The notes below the pieces were generated by a model. That model had not been told where the DNA came from. It saw only the letters and a program-made list of their open reading frames with translations, and did no database searches. Of a stretch of DNA of 64,000 nucleotides, positions 46,381 through 60,659 are shown in pieces; position 1 is the stretch's first letter; every line of letters begins with the position of its first letter. The position numbers were made by a program, and so were the translations under genes. Source of the stretch: Vespula vulgaris (Eukaryota; Arthropoda; Insecta; Hymenoptera; Vespidae); NCBI RefSeq assembly GCF_905475345.1, contig NC_066592.1:4781001-4845000 (forward strand). The letters are read 5' to 3'.

Positions 46381-49300
46381 CTTTTTTTTTCTTATTTTCT
46401 CTCTTTACTTTTTTATTTTTTTTTATTATGCTCGCGAACATAGCACAACATAAGCATGTACGTGTATATGTATCTACAGATATCTGTGTACAGGTAACAT
46501 ACACGATATCTGTTGCCTTTCGAGAGTATATCAGCGAGGGCAATTACTAGTTACACGTGCCAATAGTCGGTACAAAACTTAGTTCCCTAGTTTGATTTAT
46601 AATCATTAAATGGTTCGAGAAAACTGTGGCAAATTTTCTGAATCTCTCTTGCGTGAAATCAAAGAACTCGGGTTAGTAGTTAAAGAAACTTTTCTGATCA
46701 ATTTCGTTCATCGAATACGTACCTTCTTTCTTCAGTTTCTTTCTTTCTTTCTTTTAACGTTTTAATTATATCGTAAAAAAAATATTGTTTCAATTAGGTA
46801 TCCTTTAGGTATATTCGATATTGAAATTAATAATCTTTTTTTTTTTCTTTTTTCTTTTTACTTGCGATATATACGTACGTCGCATAATAACATCGATGAA
46901 AGTTAGTTTCCTTTGCGGCAATAGCATAAATTTAACATTAAATTGTACGTTTAATAGTCCTTTGAAATATAGAATGAAGTGTATCGAAGGACGCCATCAA
47001 ATAGTTAGATACCGTTATGCCTTTCGGCTAGAAATTATAAATATATGTATTTGAAGATATCTATGGTTATTCCTTGTATGTCTTACCTCTATGTATGCTA
47101 AGAAGAGACACACGAGTGAAATACTATTTAAAAGTCTTGCGATCGACCGAAATGAGAAAGTTGCTTGGACATTCCTATGCTGTACTGGTGTTAGTAATTC
47201 AATGTAGTAATACAATCACGAGTATTACATTTACAATTAGAAATATTAGAAATCTTACAATTAATATTGCGTCTTTTACATCTCATCGCTCAAAACTTAT
47301 AAAATATGTTATTGGAATTCGAAGAAACTTTTTTAATATCGAATTGATTTTATATATCTGATTAGCTAATAACAGTAAATTTATTTTTAATTATTATACA
47401 GAGTAGATCAAACGTTCTTGGATCCTTTCGATTCGCTTAAAATCGATTACTCATTTTCATGGACTAATATTGTTTTCAGAAAACTTGTAAGATTACGAGC
47501 GTAAGAAATTACTTCGTATTACAAAATAAAATAGCGTTTGAAAGATTTCGAAGGACTCTCAGGAGATCTTTAATAATACATACTTTCACAGCTTGTCCGA
47601 TTGCAAAATAAAATAATATCAGTAATATCAATCGATTGAAAAGTTTCAAAAGAGACTCGATCGAATTGCTCATCGTAAAAAAAAAAAAGAAATACAATCG
47701 TTTATTTCGTACTGCAAATTCGATTGACGGAAGCGTCGACAGCATTAGAAAAGTCGGTGCGTGTCTTTCGCAATGAGAAGAAGAGGCGCGTTACCGCAAC
47801 GAGTAACCGTTACACCGTCGAGACGAAACGAAATGCAAAGGAAACGTGCGTAAGAGGAATATATATATGTGTATATGTATATATGCGTATATGTATATAT
47901 ATATATGAATAAATATCATGTGTGTGTATATATATGTATATACTTATATATCGTATTGCCACGCTTCGAAGCAAGCAAGCGCGCGAGCGAGCTATGCTCG
48001 TAAAGTCAAGTTTACGGTAGACTGGCAACAAGATAAGGACTTCGCATACAACGGTTATGCCCGCTATTTCTCACGCAAATCTTTTCGATATAGACGAGAA
48101 AGCATCAACCCTTAAGGTCGGCGAAGAAAATTTCGAAGAAAATAAAGTTGAAAGGCAAAAAATTAGGAAGAAAAAAAGAAATTTATACGAAGTAAAGTTA
48201 TAACTTCACGTTATCTTATCGACAAATTTTATTTCATAGAAATTAACTTTGAAATAAGTACTTAGATGCGAACGTTATGAGCTTTTATTGAGATCAAATG
48301 GCGTACAGATCGTTAAATAATATTTATCAGTTAAACCTGGAGGTTCACGATATCATTCGTAGGTGTTTAATATAATTAGAGTTTTTTTTTTTTTTTGTTA
48401 ATATATACACATACATATTGATATCTATACTCATCTCGATAAAATTATTTTTATTAACATTTATTTATTTTTTTCTTTTTTCTTTGAAATCTCGAAGAAA
48501 GTTGATTTTCTTATTAAAGTGAAAGAGAAAGGATATTGACTTAGAACTAACATGTGATTCTCTTTGTCAAATTATGTTCCCGAGATTTCATGAAATTTTG
48601 TGAAGAGACAAAGAAGTATGTATTTTTCTTCTTTTTTTTTTTCGGGAACGTTAATTGACGTGCACTAATTCTCTCATTAAAAATGCATTGGGTACGTTAG
48701 AAAGTTTTGTGTGCGAATGTAAAAGTTTCGTTATAGTGCACTCTCGTAATGATAGTAGGGCATATATGTCAGAAAGTACACGTTCGTCTATATGTATTAG
48801 AAAAAGAAACGAGAAAGGAAGAAGGTTGTTGGTTTTTTGTGTATGTGTATACATACGTGTGTGCGCGTATCTATCTATTTGTATTTACTAGTAAGGAAAA
48901 AGAAAAGATTCTCCGAAGAAATATGTTGCAAGTAGAATGGCAAATTACGCATTCATTTTCTCTTTCTCACTATCTTTGGAGATATACACTTTAGAAATTA
49001 GTTTCGTATTTTCGATCATTACTTCCTTTTGATATCTTTATAAAATCATTTTTGTAGTCTTTTTCTTTATTTTCCTTTTTTTTTAGCTTTATCTAAAATA
49101 GCCATTAATAAATACTCTGTTCTATGCTCGCTCGTAATTCGAAGTTCGTACAGTTACCCTTTCGTTTACCGTTACGTTACATCACTCGCATGCATACGCA
49201 TACATAAATATGTCTATCAGAGTTATTACACGCTGGTAGTTAGTGACGAAGTAGAATTAGACATAGATTTGCTCGAGAAAATTGTGGAGACTTTATTATG

Positions 49301-52005
49301 CGTAATGAATACTTTGATGTTAAAGAGTACGATGAACATTGTACTATACGATTATAGTTATAGAAATATTTGAATGATATATATTTTTTTTTTTTTCTAA
49401 ATCGAATAACTCTTTTTGTAACTAACATAGTAAACATAAAATATTCTTTTATATATTTTATAAATAGATATAGAGAAATTATGTCAAGTATGTGAAAACT
49501 AAAAGAAAAGATTTTTTATGGACAATTTTTATATAGATAATCTATATAAAAAAGAAAAAAAAAATAAAAAACGTGATCAGTTTTAGTGGCCAAATATTTT
49601 TATAACCGATAGTAACGCATGTTAGTATCGTCGCCGTCATGGTCTTCATATTAACGAGTAGCAAGTTTGCATATCAAGTCGGCGAATGTTCTTTAATCCG
49701 ATACTTCTCCGATCAATTTAATAGAGAAGTAGTTCTCTCTCAGCATGTATTATAGATAGCGAGGAAGCTCGATGAAGATCAGAGTAGTTTCATCGGCGAC
49801 TTTGAATTACGAATTATTTTCCCGGGGCGAACGATCGACTTGTTAAGTATCGACTTCATCACGCGTTAACTCAACTTGCACGTTGCTTGCAATTTACGAT
49901 TTTCTTTTTTCTTTTTTCTTTTTTCTTTTTTTCCCCATAATTATATTTTTACACGTGACGTTGTACTTCTATCGAGTCACGGTTAAAGAAAAATTACATT
50001 GGATGATATAGAAATTAGATCTCATTGGAAAAATTTCCATTTTTTCTTCTCTCGATCTTTTGTTTTTGTTTCTGTTTTCTTTTTGTTTTCTTTTACTTCG
50101 TCTTCATTTTCATATGCTTCGTCATCGTTTCTTTCCTACAATTTTCTTTTAAAAACACTATTAGTACCAATTAAATAAAACGATGTTGCATGCAAAATGA
50201 TTCGAGAGACAGAAAATTATAGAATGCTGAGTACTAATTCATTTGCTCTCTATCACCCTCATTTTTGTTTACATAAAAAACGCATTATCAGGATCTACGC
50301 GATCAATCGTTTAAACTTTGACGTTTCTATTTACATCAATTTTTATTTGTAATGCTGATAATAAAAAACAAGTAAAATACTAAATTTTTCTTATAATCAT
50401 AATAAAAGGATATTCTATTCTTTATATATGTATATATATATATATTTTTTTTCTTGTTTTCTAACGATCAAATGTTAATCCGATCGATCTTTTCACATAA
50501 AGTTATATAAAAACTTTAGGATGCACCTGTTATTATTTATACGATATATAATATATATATATATATATATTAACATATAAATATCAGGTCAAAAAGATTC
50601 CCTTGAAGCTTAGCAACACGCATGAAAATTTATTTTCATATCTTATCGAAAGGTAAAAGCGTATCGTTTGATTTGAATCGGATCGATCGTTTTTCGACTT
50701 TACGACCTACTTCTGCGCGAGGCTCGTTTATTTTAATCTATAACTCACACAAAAATACATTTATCGTGAATCGTTTGGAAAGCGAATACGTATATACATA
50801 TATAATATATTATACATACCTAAATACATTTATGTATATATATATGTGCGTGCGTGTGTGTGTACGTACGTATTGAACGAGTTGGAAATATGAATACGAT
50901 CTCTTTCTTTCTCTCTCTTACTCTGTCTCTTTGTTTTTCATAGGATTGCTATCTTTTTTACCCAAGCTAATGATCACTCTCACTTTCACATTTTTAACTT
51001 TTTAGTTTATTTATTTATTTTTTATATTAAACTCGATAGTATCTGGAATGCGAGAGAAAATCCGTTATTAGACGATTTGTCGTCGATTCGAGTCATCGAA
51101 TTGGAAAGAAATTCACCTTTCGTTCTCAAGAGCATGAGTATTTCATAAAAGATCGAGCGAAAGTGAATCTAATAATAAGCAGTTACATTTCTTATATATT
51201 TTTTGTATATTCTTTCTTTCTTTCTTTCTTTCTTTTTCTTTCTCCTTTTTTTGTACCGTTTCTTCTTTGATACAATTCATTGTCCGTTGGAAATATTTGA
51301 GAAACAATATTTGACATCGATGAAAATGTCGAGATAACATTTATATAAATCATTTTTAATGATTAAATGTAATGATCGTCAGGAGTTTTAGAAAACTGTA
51401 ACAATATACACATTCTGGTATTTTTCGATTCCATTAATTACTGATCCTTGAACGTTCTGTTTACACAGATGCATCTTGAAATATTATCAAACATCATGAA
51501 ATATGAATAAAGTTAAAATATTAACATTCTCGAACAAAATCAGTTATAAATTTTAATTCTTGTCAGGTCGTATCATTAAGATTCGCCGAAGATGCAGTAT
51601 GATAATAATTTTTGTCAAGTTTTAGTATATTAATTAATCCAATCGATAGTCATAAATTTTTTAATACGCAGATCATAAAATATAATTCTCTTTCGTTGCG
51701 CTTGCTCTGATCGTATAGAAAATTACTTTGAAAATATGCGCTATCGCGTTTTATAGAATTATTATACAGAGTATTTATATCAGAAGTACTTTTAGAATAT
51801 AATCAGATTCTTAAATTAGATTTTCTTTATTATTATTGAATCAAAGTACGTTTTTTAATTCATCACTTGACTCTCGTTAATGGAGGATCACGTTGATCGT
51901 GATCGAAATTATGTATGCTTTTTATGCCTTAGCATGTTTTCTGCTTATACATGTATTTTTATTATTTTATTTGAAATTGTTTTTCTTTCTTTTCTTTTAA
52001 AGTAA

Positions 52006-52052
<47 letters not shown>

Positions 52053-52741
52053 AGTTGAAGAAAGAAAGAAATGATATTACACAAGCACAAATTAACGATA
52101 CTTTCCTAGTCTTCTTACGATGTAAACATAAAATAATGATCTTGTTTTTACAAGAAGAAAAATAAATAAGATCAAGGCCGCTAATCTGGATGCACATATT
52201 TAAGATAAATATTCTTAAGATCTTTGATTGACATTAAGGAGTATCATTAATTTATTTATGAATTATATAAAAGAATAATTTACTTTATTCCGTTATATGT
52301 AGATAATATGTGTCTTTTTATCAATATTATTCACTCCAACTCGATCTTATTAATTTATTTCAAAATTTTATTGTTCAAGGCGTGTCGAAAATTTTTTTAT
52401 TATTCGTACTGTTAAAAACTTATACATATAGATACAGGAATTCATTGGCTCGTGAAAGATCGTAAAATCGTACTTTGCCTTCCACGAAGAATAAATATCA
52501 TGGGCCTCTTTCTTTTTCTCTCTCTTTCTCTCTTTTGCTTTTTCCTTTCCCCCCTTCAACCATTTTGCCTCTGTTCATTATTACCGCCCTACTCGTGTAT
52601 CTCTCACCTCGCTGCCATCGCTTTCAGTAACGGAACTGATCGAACGAACGAACGAACGAAAGAACGGACGTTTTACGATCGGTACAAGATTTGCATGAGG
52701 AATGGACCGAGGAAAGAAAGAAAGAAAGAAGGAAAGAAGGA

Positions 52742-52773
<32 letters not shown>

Positions 52774-53380
52774 CGAAGAAATGTTTGAAAGGGGTGGAAG
52801 GTGGTAACAGGGACGGATTTAAACAAGAATTGTACAAACTTTAAATAGTCAGAAATCTTTGTGAATAGAATATACAGAAAAGCATTTTTTACAATTTAAG
52901 CTTGTATATTTATAGAAAAAAAAAAAATCGCGTGTTTGCCAAGACTTCTTATCGTTATGATGTATACACACAAATGTATCTATTCATAACTCATAATTGT
53001 GATAATTTATTATAATACATACAAATTCTTTTTTATTTGTTTTCAATATCTTTTCACTGCAAATTTAATTATTTGCCGAACTAATGTATTAGAAAAAAAA
53101 AAGAAAACAGTAGATATTTCTGTTCGAGAAGTCATCGACTGAGCAGCTTTTAAATTCGTATCTGAATCGAAAGAGAGTTACTTGATTCCGTGTGAACGAT
53201 ACTATCGCGATATTTTTTATCGGAAATTTTAATATCGATTATTAGTCAATCTAATATAGCCAATCGTAGAAATAAATTAGTTCCCACGAAGCATCATCGT
53301 TCTTATCGAAAAGTAATCCAGTTAAGATATTAAATCCGTACCTGAGTTGAAAGGGGGTCGAAGGAAAGGAACAATCATTA
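46381..53380. other. AT-rich gene desert, middle part
   Basis: About 7 kb without a supported gene. CpG-richer patches occur at 47725-48110. TATG/TA tracts occur at 47865-47945, 50430-50445 and 50805-50850, a long TA run at 52013-52049, and GAAA/GAAC tetranucleotide arrays at 52640-52772. Confidence 0.45.
52640..52772 (+). repeat. (GAAC)n and (GAAA)n tetranucleotide arrays
   Basis: Four GAAC units near 52643-52661, then GAAA units with GGAA variants from 52711 to 52772. Confidence 0.9.
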
Positions 53381-53700
53381 TTATGGTCGATAGGCGTACT
53401 CGAACGCCTCTCTAAAAGTCGGCGAAACAATCGCGTTAATGGTCGAATCGGTAGGCCGTATCTCTTTCGTTGTTGCTACTGCAACCGAAGAAGAAGAGGA
53501 AAGAAAAAAAAGAAAAAAGAAAAAAGAGGAAAAGGCAACGGTGGCCAAAGCGGCGAGCCTAAAAGCCGCCGAGAAATCCTCGGTGGTGCAGTGGTGCAAT
53601 ATCCTGCCACCTTCCGGACTTTCTAAACTTGCCGTGAACGCGAGAGCGCGGACGCGCGACGATTTTTTATTCCGGAAATCGATCGTACGAGAAATTCTTC
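53381..53700. other. CpG-rich pocket
   Basis: GC-rich unique sequence flanking an A/G tract. The plus frame from 53439 is charged low-complexity sequence followed by KAASLKAAEKSSVVQW; no domain is recognised. It may be a promoter or leader pocket like those at 44.7 and 59.1 kb. Confidence 0.25.
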
Positions 53701-56700
53701 GTACCGTTGATTTTCCGCTCGCGGACCATCGTTTTTCTCACTTTTCTTTTATTACAAAAATTTGTTTTTATCATAAAAAGTATCTACGCTCGTAGTTCTA
53801 TTAAAATTTGTCTCGAGAAAGTTTGGAAGAAGAGCCTAATTGAATTTTAATATCTCCCATTAGAACTTCTGATTTATGCTGCAGCGTAAATGATAAAATA
53901 AATTCGGCAAACGTCATGTTAACGAAATTTAGTTGAAATTTCCATCGTTGTTTTCGCTATTTCGCAAATTCTCGGACTTTCGTCGAAGATCGAAAGCATG
54001 TACGGTATTGCTTTGTAAAGAGATACACACGCAGTTGAATACTCAAGCGCGTTCAGACGCGTGTAACGGAATTTTTAACGATGACTTTCCTGTCAGGTGT
54101 TGTTCAGGACGTCGCAAAGCGAACGTTAGCGAAACCGAGGTAGAGAAGCGCAGGTGCAGTCACGTTTACCGGAAAAGAAATAAGCGAGTTTTGTCACGAG
54201 AACATACTTACATGTTCCTTAATGTCTATCTTTCTATTTAATATTAGTAAGACAGACCACCATTTTTTTTTTTTTTTTTAATTTTATTACTATTAATATT
54301 CTCAAAGGAATTATTCGTATTTCTTTTTCACGCGTACATACGTTTCTTCCGGTTTTCCACTTGTGAAATGAATTTTATTCATCTTTAAAATAGAATCAAA
54401 TCAATATTTTTGTTCGATCGTTTGTTATTCAGATATTAATTAGAAATATATCAAGGATAAATGTTATTTATTTTTATGCTATTTAAATTGTAGACTATTT
54501 TTTAATAATTGTAATAAATCATTTTATTTATGATTCTATCTTAACATAATAGATATATATATTTTTTTAAAGTAAAAACCTCAAGTAGTTCTAGTTCGTT
54601 TCATGTCTGTATAAACAAGACTATCAGAAAATATATGAACGTTCGAGGAATATGAATGGTTGGACAAAATCTTTTAACCATGACTTTTACCATGACTAAT
54701 ATGTGTTTTGAGCTAAAATGAGAGTTAGTCGTTGGTATTGTATTGAAAAAAAAAAAAAGAAAAAAGAAAAAGGAAAAATGTATGCAAGATTCGAACACGT
54801 TTATTTCATGTTTTATTTTCACAAGGTATCGAATTCTCATTTTCATAAATTGATCTCGTCTGAAATTTGAATCCTTTCGAAAGAACCCTCGTAGCTAACG
54901 TGTGAACTATAGTCAACGAAGACGATATCCGTGATGTTTTATGGAGGTTCAAGGACAAGAAGAGGAGACGAGCTAGGACAAAGTGAGACGAGTCGATTCG
55001 TTTCCTCTTCTTTTCTACAATAAAAGACAATTAAAGTCGTGACGCGAGTGTCGAGGAAACACGCTTCACCGATTTCGGTCGATTTCACTATTACTCTCAG
55101 ACGATTTATCCTTTCTATAGATCTCCGGTATAATTGGAACGAGCTGGCTTAGAAAATTATTCATTATCTTCATATTTATTTTCTTTTGTCGTTTCTATCT
55201 TACTTCTAATCTTACGAGTTATATTTGTATTTGTTCTTATCTTTCATTGTGAGATTTCTCGAATTGAGATTATATTGCAGCCATGAAAATTTTTATGTTT
55301 TTTAATTTGTTAGAAAATATAATTTTCTTTATATATATATATACTACACTTCTATATATGTTATATTTGTTAACACTGCTTATTATTGTATTATTACTGC
55401 AACATATATATGTAAATCTTTTTTATATAATAATAATATACATATACCATGATAAATAGATCTACTACTAATATAACATTGACACTGAAAACAAAAATGA
55501 AACAAATATCGTTTATTTCTTTAGCCAGCACAGAAAAGAAAAGAAAAAAAGATCATCGTCTCTCGATCACTTCGACAAGAAGGACAACGATCTTGATTTT
55601 CTTACGGTGTCACGGGACAAGATGTTCCTTTATTGTAACTGGAGCAGACGGTATAGAAAGTGGTCTTGATTTTTTGTATCCCCGTCGAAGTAGACCTGCT
55701 TTACGCTTCCATTGCAATACACACGGTTTTTCGATCGAGAGATATCGTTAACGATCGGTCGATCGATCGTAAAATTTATCATATATTTCATTCATTAAAA
55801 ATCATACCAAATTATTTAGAAAATTACATTTCACACAGTTAGATGAATTTTATTGAAAAATACTTCAGCTCCGTTTTTTTTGTTTATTTTTTTTGTTTTA
55901 ACTTATATAACATTGATTAATGTTTTTACATAAATATTATAAATAATCGTAAAATTAATCCGCAATGTACAAAATTATTTAGGAGTATATTATTATTTCT
56001 TTATTTAAAATTAAGATTAAGAAAGCATGAAGATTTGAAAATGAAGATTTTTATCGATTCATTGTTTACGCTTTAAAATAATAATTGGATGATTTATTAC
56101 GATGATTAATGATCGTTTTATAATTCTTTATTAGCATCAAAGCGATTAACATGCGTTATTAAAAAGATAAAATGAAGATATTTAGCAATCCGAGTTCGTT
56201 CAATGTCCATTTGCAATTTGCGCGAATAAAATATCGTGTATTATCGATTGTGGATTAGCATAGTCGGCCTACAGTCATATCTACATATAGAAGAGACATA
56301 GATACATAAGTTCGATAAGTTGTTTTTAGAATTCTAAAGCTTTTTACATCTTGCTTATAGACTTTATAAATAGAGAAATGGTAGCTACTTGTAATACCAG
56401 ATGCCCTCGAAAAGAGCACACATATTACGTTTTTATGATTCACGAAATCAGTTTTATTATTTTTATCGATCTTGTCGTTCATAGTAACAAGTAATAATAC
56501 AGAATGATTTAGATACATAACTGAAAGTACTGTGTTTCTAAGCTTGTAGTTTTACGATTTGAAAACAAATGTTAATCTTAAGAAAAATCTCGAAAAAGTG
56601 TAATAGATTTTTTTTTCTTTAAATCACCTAAAAAGACTTCTATAAAAAATCACCTATGTATATTTTTTTATTTCTCTTCTTTCCTTTTATTTTTTACATT

Positions 56701-58647
56701 TTATTAAATCTTACGAACGAACAAAAACGTCATTTTTAAAGTGTCCTAATAAAATATTAATTTGAAGTTTCGAGGGCATCGAAGAAAAATCTTAAAAAAA
56801 AAAAATGGTAAGAAAAAAAGTCAAGAATTTTATAAGAGAAATATATCGTCCTTGTCATCATCGTCGGCATTATCGTCCCACGTCCCAGAACGGCCAGCTA
56901 GCTTATTGTGTACGACACGGAATGTAATGACACAAATTTAAATGACTACGGTTTACTCGTAGGCGGTCGTAAGAGATTGCAATTAGGATCTCCAGAGGGA
57001 GACAGAAAGATGGAAAGAGAGAGAGAGAGAGAGAGATTCGTGATAGTAAACGCGATAGCTTCTTCGTCTCGTGAGAAACTTTCGAACTACGGTGCTTCTT
57101 TACTTTTCTTTCTTCCTTGAGAAGAAAAAGAAGGAAAAGAAGAAAAAGAAAAAGAGAATAGTCAAGCAACAAGGTGGTTCGCCGCGAAATTATTCATTCA
57201 CCAAGAAGAAAGAGAGAGAGAGAGTAAGAGCGATATCTCATAAACTCCTTTTATCATGAAAATGCGCTCTGTGGTAGAAACGTGTCTCGCGATAATATGC
57301 TTTGGCAAATTGGATAAACGAGGAGACTCCTCGAACTCTGCCTCTTAATCGAGCTAAATGTATATTCTGTGATTCAACTTCGAATTACACCTAATCCTAA
57401 CTAATCTCTGGGTATCTACACCCTGGAAAATGAAGCAATTCGAAAATTTACACGTAGCTGTTATGTTATATACACAATTTCACGTCTGTGTATGTGTAAT
57501 GCAATATATACGATCTTAAACGTCGACATTATTTTTGTCCCATTCGTATTCTTCTTCTTTTTAAAAGTAAAATTCTGTTGGATGGATTTTATTAATTATA
57601 ATTTTATATTATTTTGAATGATATCGTAGACAGTTTACAAAAACATACATGCTAAATTTTGGCAACATTTTTGTTCGATGGGATAAAATTAAATTTGGAC
57701 TTCTGTACGATAATACTTCATAAAATTTATTAATTTATCATATCGTAAATAATTTCTTTGATTTATCAGTGTCTACTTACCAGTATTGATTCATACTTAA
57801 AGTCTAATAATAATAATTTACTGTGGACTAAAGTTATGGTAACGTTTGTTTATGAAAATGTATTTTAATATTGTTGACAACTTATTTCAATATGATTAGA
57901 TTAAAAATGAACTTTTTTACAATAATATTTTATAAAGTTCATGAATGTATAATCGTAAACAATCTCGTCGATGTAGTGTTATCGTCTTAGGACTTTTGAT
58001 CCGAACTTGAAGCGTTTTAAAAAAAATTGTTGAAGAATTTGTTGTTGACTGGAATCATAAGAATTTTAATTTCGAAAAAAATATATTGATTTCGTTCATA
58101 GCTTATTCTTATATGATTAGATATTGAATGCGGACTTTTGTACGACGATATTTCATAAAAAATCACAAGTGATCGTAATGATTCGTCAACATATTGGAGT
58201 CCACTTGAAAGTGTTAGTTCATAATTGAAGTGCGAGATGAAACTAAGAGGGGAGAGAAAAAAAGAGAGAGAAAGAAGGAGAGTGGATAAGAAAGTTCGAA
58301 CTTCCCCAATGAGAAACGCATAGAGCTATAGAAAATATTCTTCTAGTTCTCACGGCGCGTTTATTCGGACTGGGCATCTAGATCGTGGAGAAACTTTTTC
58401 CGAGTCGTCCGTTCCTTGTTATAGTACTTACGTGTTTCTAACTGGAGACAAATTACGAAAGCGATATGTATGTACTTACTTACGTCATAGAAGTAGGTAC
58501 TTGCGTTGATTTATTTCGTTCGATAAGCCAAACGGATTTAAATTATTTAATTCGAAGTTAGAAGAAAGTGAACATCACTGGTATTTTTTTTTCAACTTTT
58601 TTGTCCGTTTAAAAAACGTATCCTACTATAATATAATATTACTATAG

Positions 58648-58684
<37 letters not shown>

Positions 58685-58985
58685 TTACATTACTTATAAT
58701 ATATATTATATAATACTATTATCATCTATAATATAATATAATATAGTATATTATTCACGAATTCAAATAATCGATTATAATTATTATATTTATTTATATC
58801 ATCTTTTATATATTTATTTATTTATTCTCTTTTTTCTTCTTTTCTTTTTTTATTAATGCAATCAAAAAAGCATCGTTTTGTTATGTTCATCATCGTATCC
58901 GTTGTGGAAAAGAAGTTTCGTTCGTTTTTATTTCCAAGTGACTTCTCCAAGAGACTTTTGAGAATCAGGTGCGCGAAAAAAAGAA
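53701..58985. other. AT-rich gene desert
   Basis: No supported exon. GA tracts occur at about 57015-57037 and 57205-57225, and a TA run at 58654-58680. Patches at 54880-55070 and 55540-55760 are somewhat richer in CpG, without recognisable protein on either strand. Confidence 0.45.
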
Positions 58986-59054
58986 TTTCGTCGGTGGTCG
59001 ACCCGATTGTTGAGTACCTTTTACTCGTATAACAGTGTGTGTAGAGTTGCCTTT

Positions 59055-59071
59055 ATGTCTGCCTCTGCCTC

Positions 59072-59102
<31 letters not shown>

Positions 59103-59160
59103 ACTGCTCCACATGAAAGCGCCCGGCGAAAGTTTCGCAGAGTCAATGGCCTGCCAACGG
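59055..59160 (+). CDS. Candidate first coding exon with Ala-Val repeat (partial, unidentified)
   Basis: The first ATG in a GC-rich pocket opens MSASASA, an Ala-Val run encoded by a GCTGTT repeat, and then HESARRKFRRVNGLPT, meeting a GTACGT donor at 59161 in phase 1. The non-repetitive end looks protein-like. An alternative ATG at 59113 reads MKAPGESFAESMACQR in another frame to the same donor in phase 0, so the frame is not certain. No continuing exon was found. Confidence 0.25.
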
Positions 59161-60043
59161 GTACGTCGGCTACGATGCTCGTTACACGAGTATCTCCGTT
59201 ATGCTCGATTTTTTTTCTCTCTTTCTCTCTCTTTCTGTCTATCTCTGTCTCTCCCTGTCTCTCGTACTCCTCTATCTTTTTTATTACTTATATTACGCCC
59301 ACGGATGCGTATCGAGAAAGGTATTGCTCTTCTCTCATTTTCTTTCTTATTGAGAAAATTATTTCATCTTCTTTTTTCTTCTCACTTTTTCTTTTTTCTT
59401 CTTCTTTTAGAAATTGCAAATGATCTTTCTCTCCACTCGGTTAGTAAGAGATTAAATTTAATTGAAATTTCTATAAAATATATATTATACCTGTGGTAAA
59501 AACCAAACTACAAGGTATGTAGTGAAGTGTTACAAAAAATAATGTTGTACTCACGTACCCACGAGAAAGATTTTTAAATTAAGATTACCACGATGTAGAC
59601 GTATATTTCCATTCCGCATTTTATTATATCTCTTTTTTCTTTTAATAGAATTTTGTACTTTTTGATAGGTATTTATTTATTTATTTCTTTTTTTTTTTAA
59701 ACACAATCACGACGAACAAATTTGAAATCAGAGAAAAGATATATATTTGTATGCAAGATTTGGCAGTGATCGTCGATTCTCAGCCAAGATAAATAAACCG
59801 TCAGAATAGAGAAAACAAAGAAAGAGAAAGAGAAAGAGAAACATATAGATAGATAAGAAAGAGAAAAACGGTACTTCGTCCGAACTTGCTTCTTAAGATT
59901 ACCGAGTTAGTTGTAGCGGTAAAGGAAAAACATGGATCGAGATTTATTCTCAGGAATATAGCAAGTTGGACTCCGGAGTAAAACTTTTGCATACAATCGT
60001 GGGACGTTGCGGTGTCGCGTCATGCTCCATTTCCCCTCTAACT

Positions 60044-60078
<35 letters not shown>

Positions 60079-60540
60079 ACCTCCTCTCTTCAGCCTCTCT
60101 CTTCCTTCTACGGTGCATCCATGTTTTCTCTTCTTTCCCTTTCTCATCATCTTATTCTTTTCTCACCGCAAGAGCCGCCGCAATAAACGAGACGCGGTTG
60201 GTTGCGTCGATGCAAACGGTGTTGTTTCCTATTTACTGCATCATCGTTATTTTTCTTTTTGTTTTTGGGGGAGGGGAGGGAGGGGGGTGATTTTCTTGAT
60301 TTTCTCCTTCTATCTCGTTGTTTTTATCCTTTTATTCTTATCTTTCCGTTTTCATGTTTTTATTATTTTTTTCTTTGTTTGTTTGTTTCTTCTTTCTTTC
60401 TTTTTCTTCTTCTTTTCTCTCACGACCCAACTTCTCTTCCCGTTATGATTCTTTTCTCTTCTCTTCTCGTCCCCTCTCTTCTCTTATTTTCAATCGTACA
60501 GTCGGCGAAACTACTTTCCTCGTTCGTTTTGTTCTTCGAT
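59161..60540. other. Pyrimidine-rich, CT-repeat-rich stretch
   Basis: CT and CTTT tracts (59216-59270, 60045-60075, 60390-60480) dominate. The Leu/Ser/Phe-rich open frames are by-products of these tracts. A G-rich run (GGGGGAGGGGAGGG) lies near 60266-60286. Confidence 0.4.
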
Positions 60541-60543
60541 TAG

Positions 60544-60654
60544 CTCATACCGAGTGTGAAGGAGGTGGAAATGGAAGTGGAAATGGAAGTGGAGGTGGAA
60601 GTGGAGGTGGAGGACAATCGTAGGACTCCAACAGTGTGGGCGGCTTTGATCAAA
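60544..60654 (+). CDS. Candidate internal exon over a GGA(A/T)GT repeat
   Basis: A pyrimidine-rich acceptor ending TTAG (60543) and a donor AAA-GTAAGG (60655) bound 111 bases open in only one frame: a Glu/Val/Met repeat followed by DNRRTPTVWAALIK. The repeat itself is a GGAAGT/GGTGGA array, so openness in that frame is cheap; the last 14 residues are the only unique part. Confidence 0.2.
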
Positions 60655-60659
60655 GTAAG

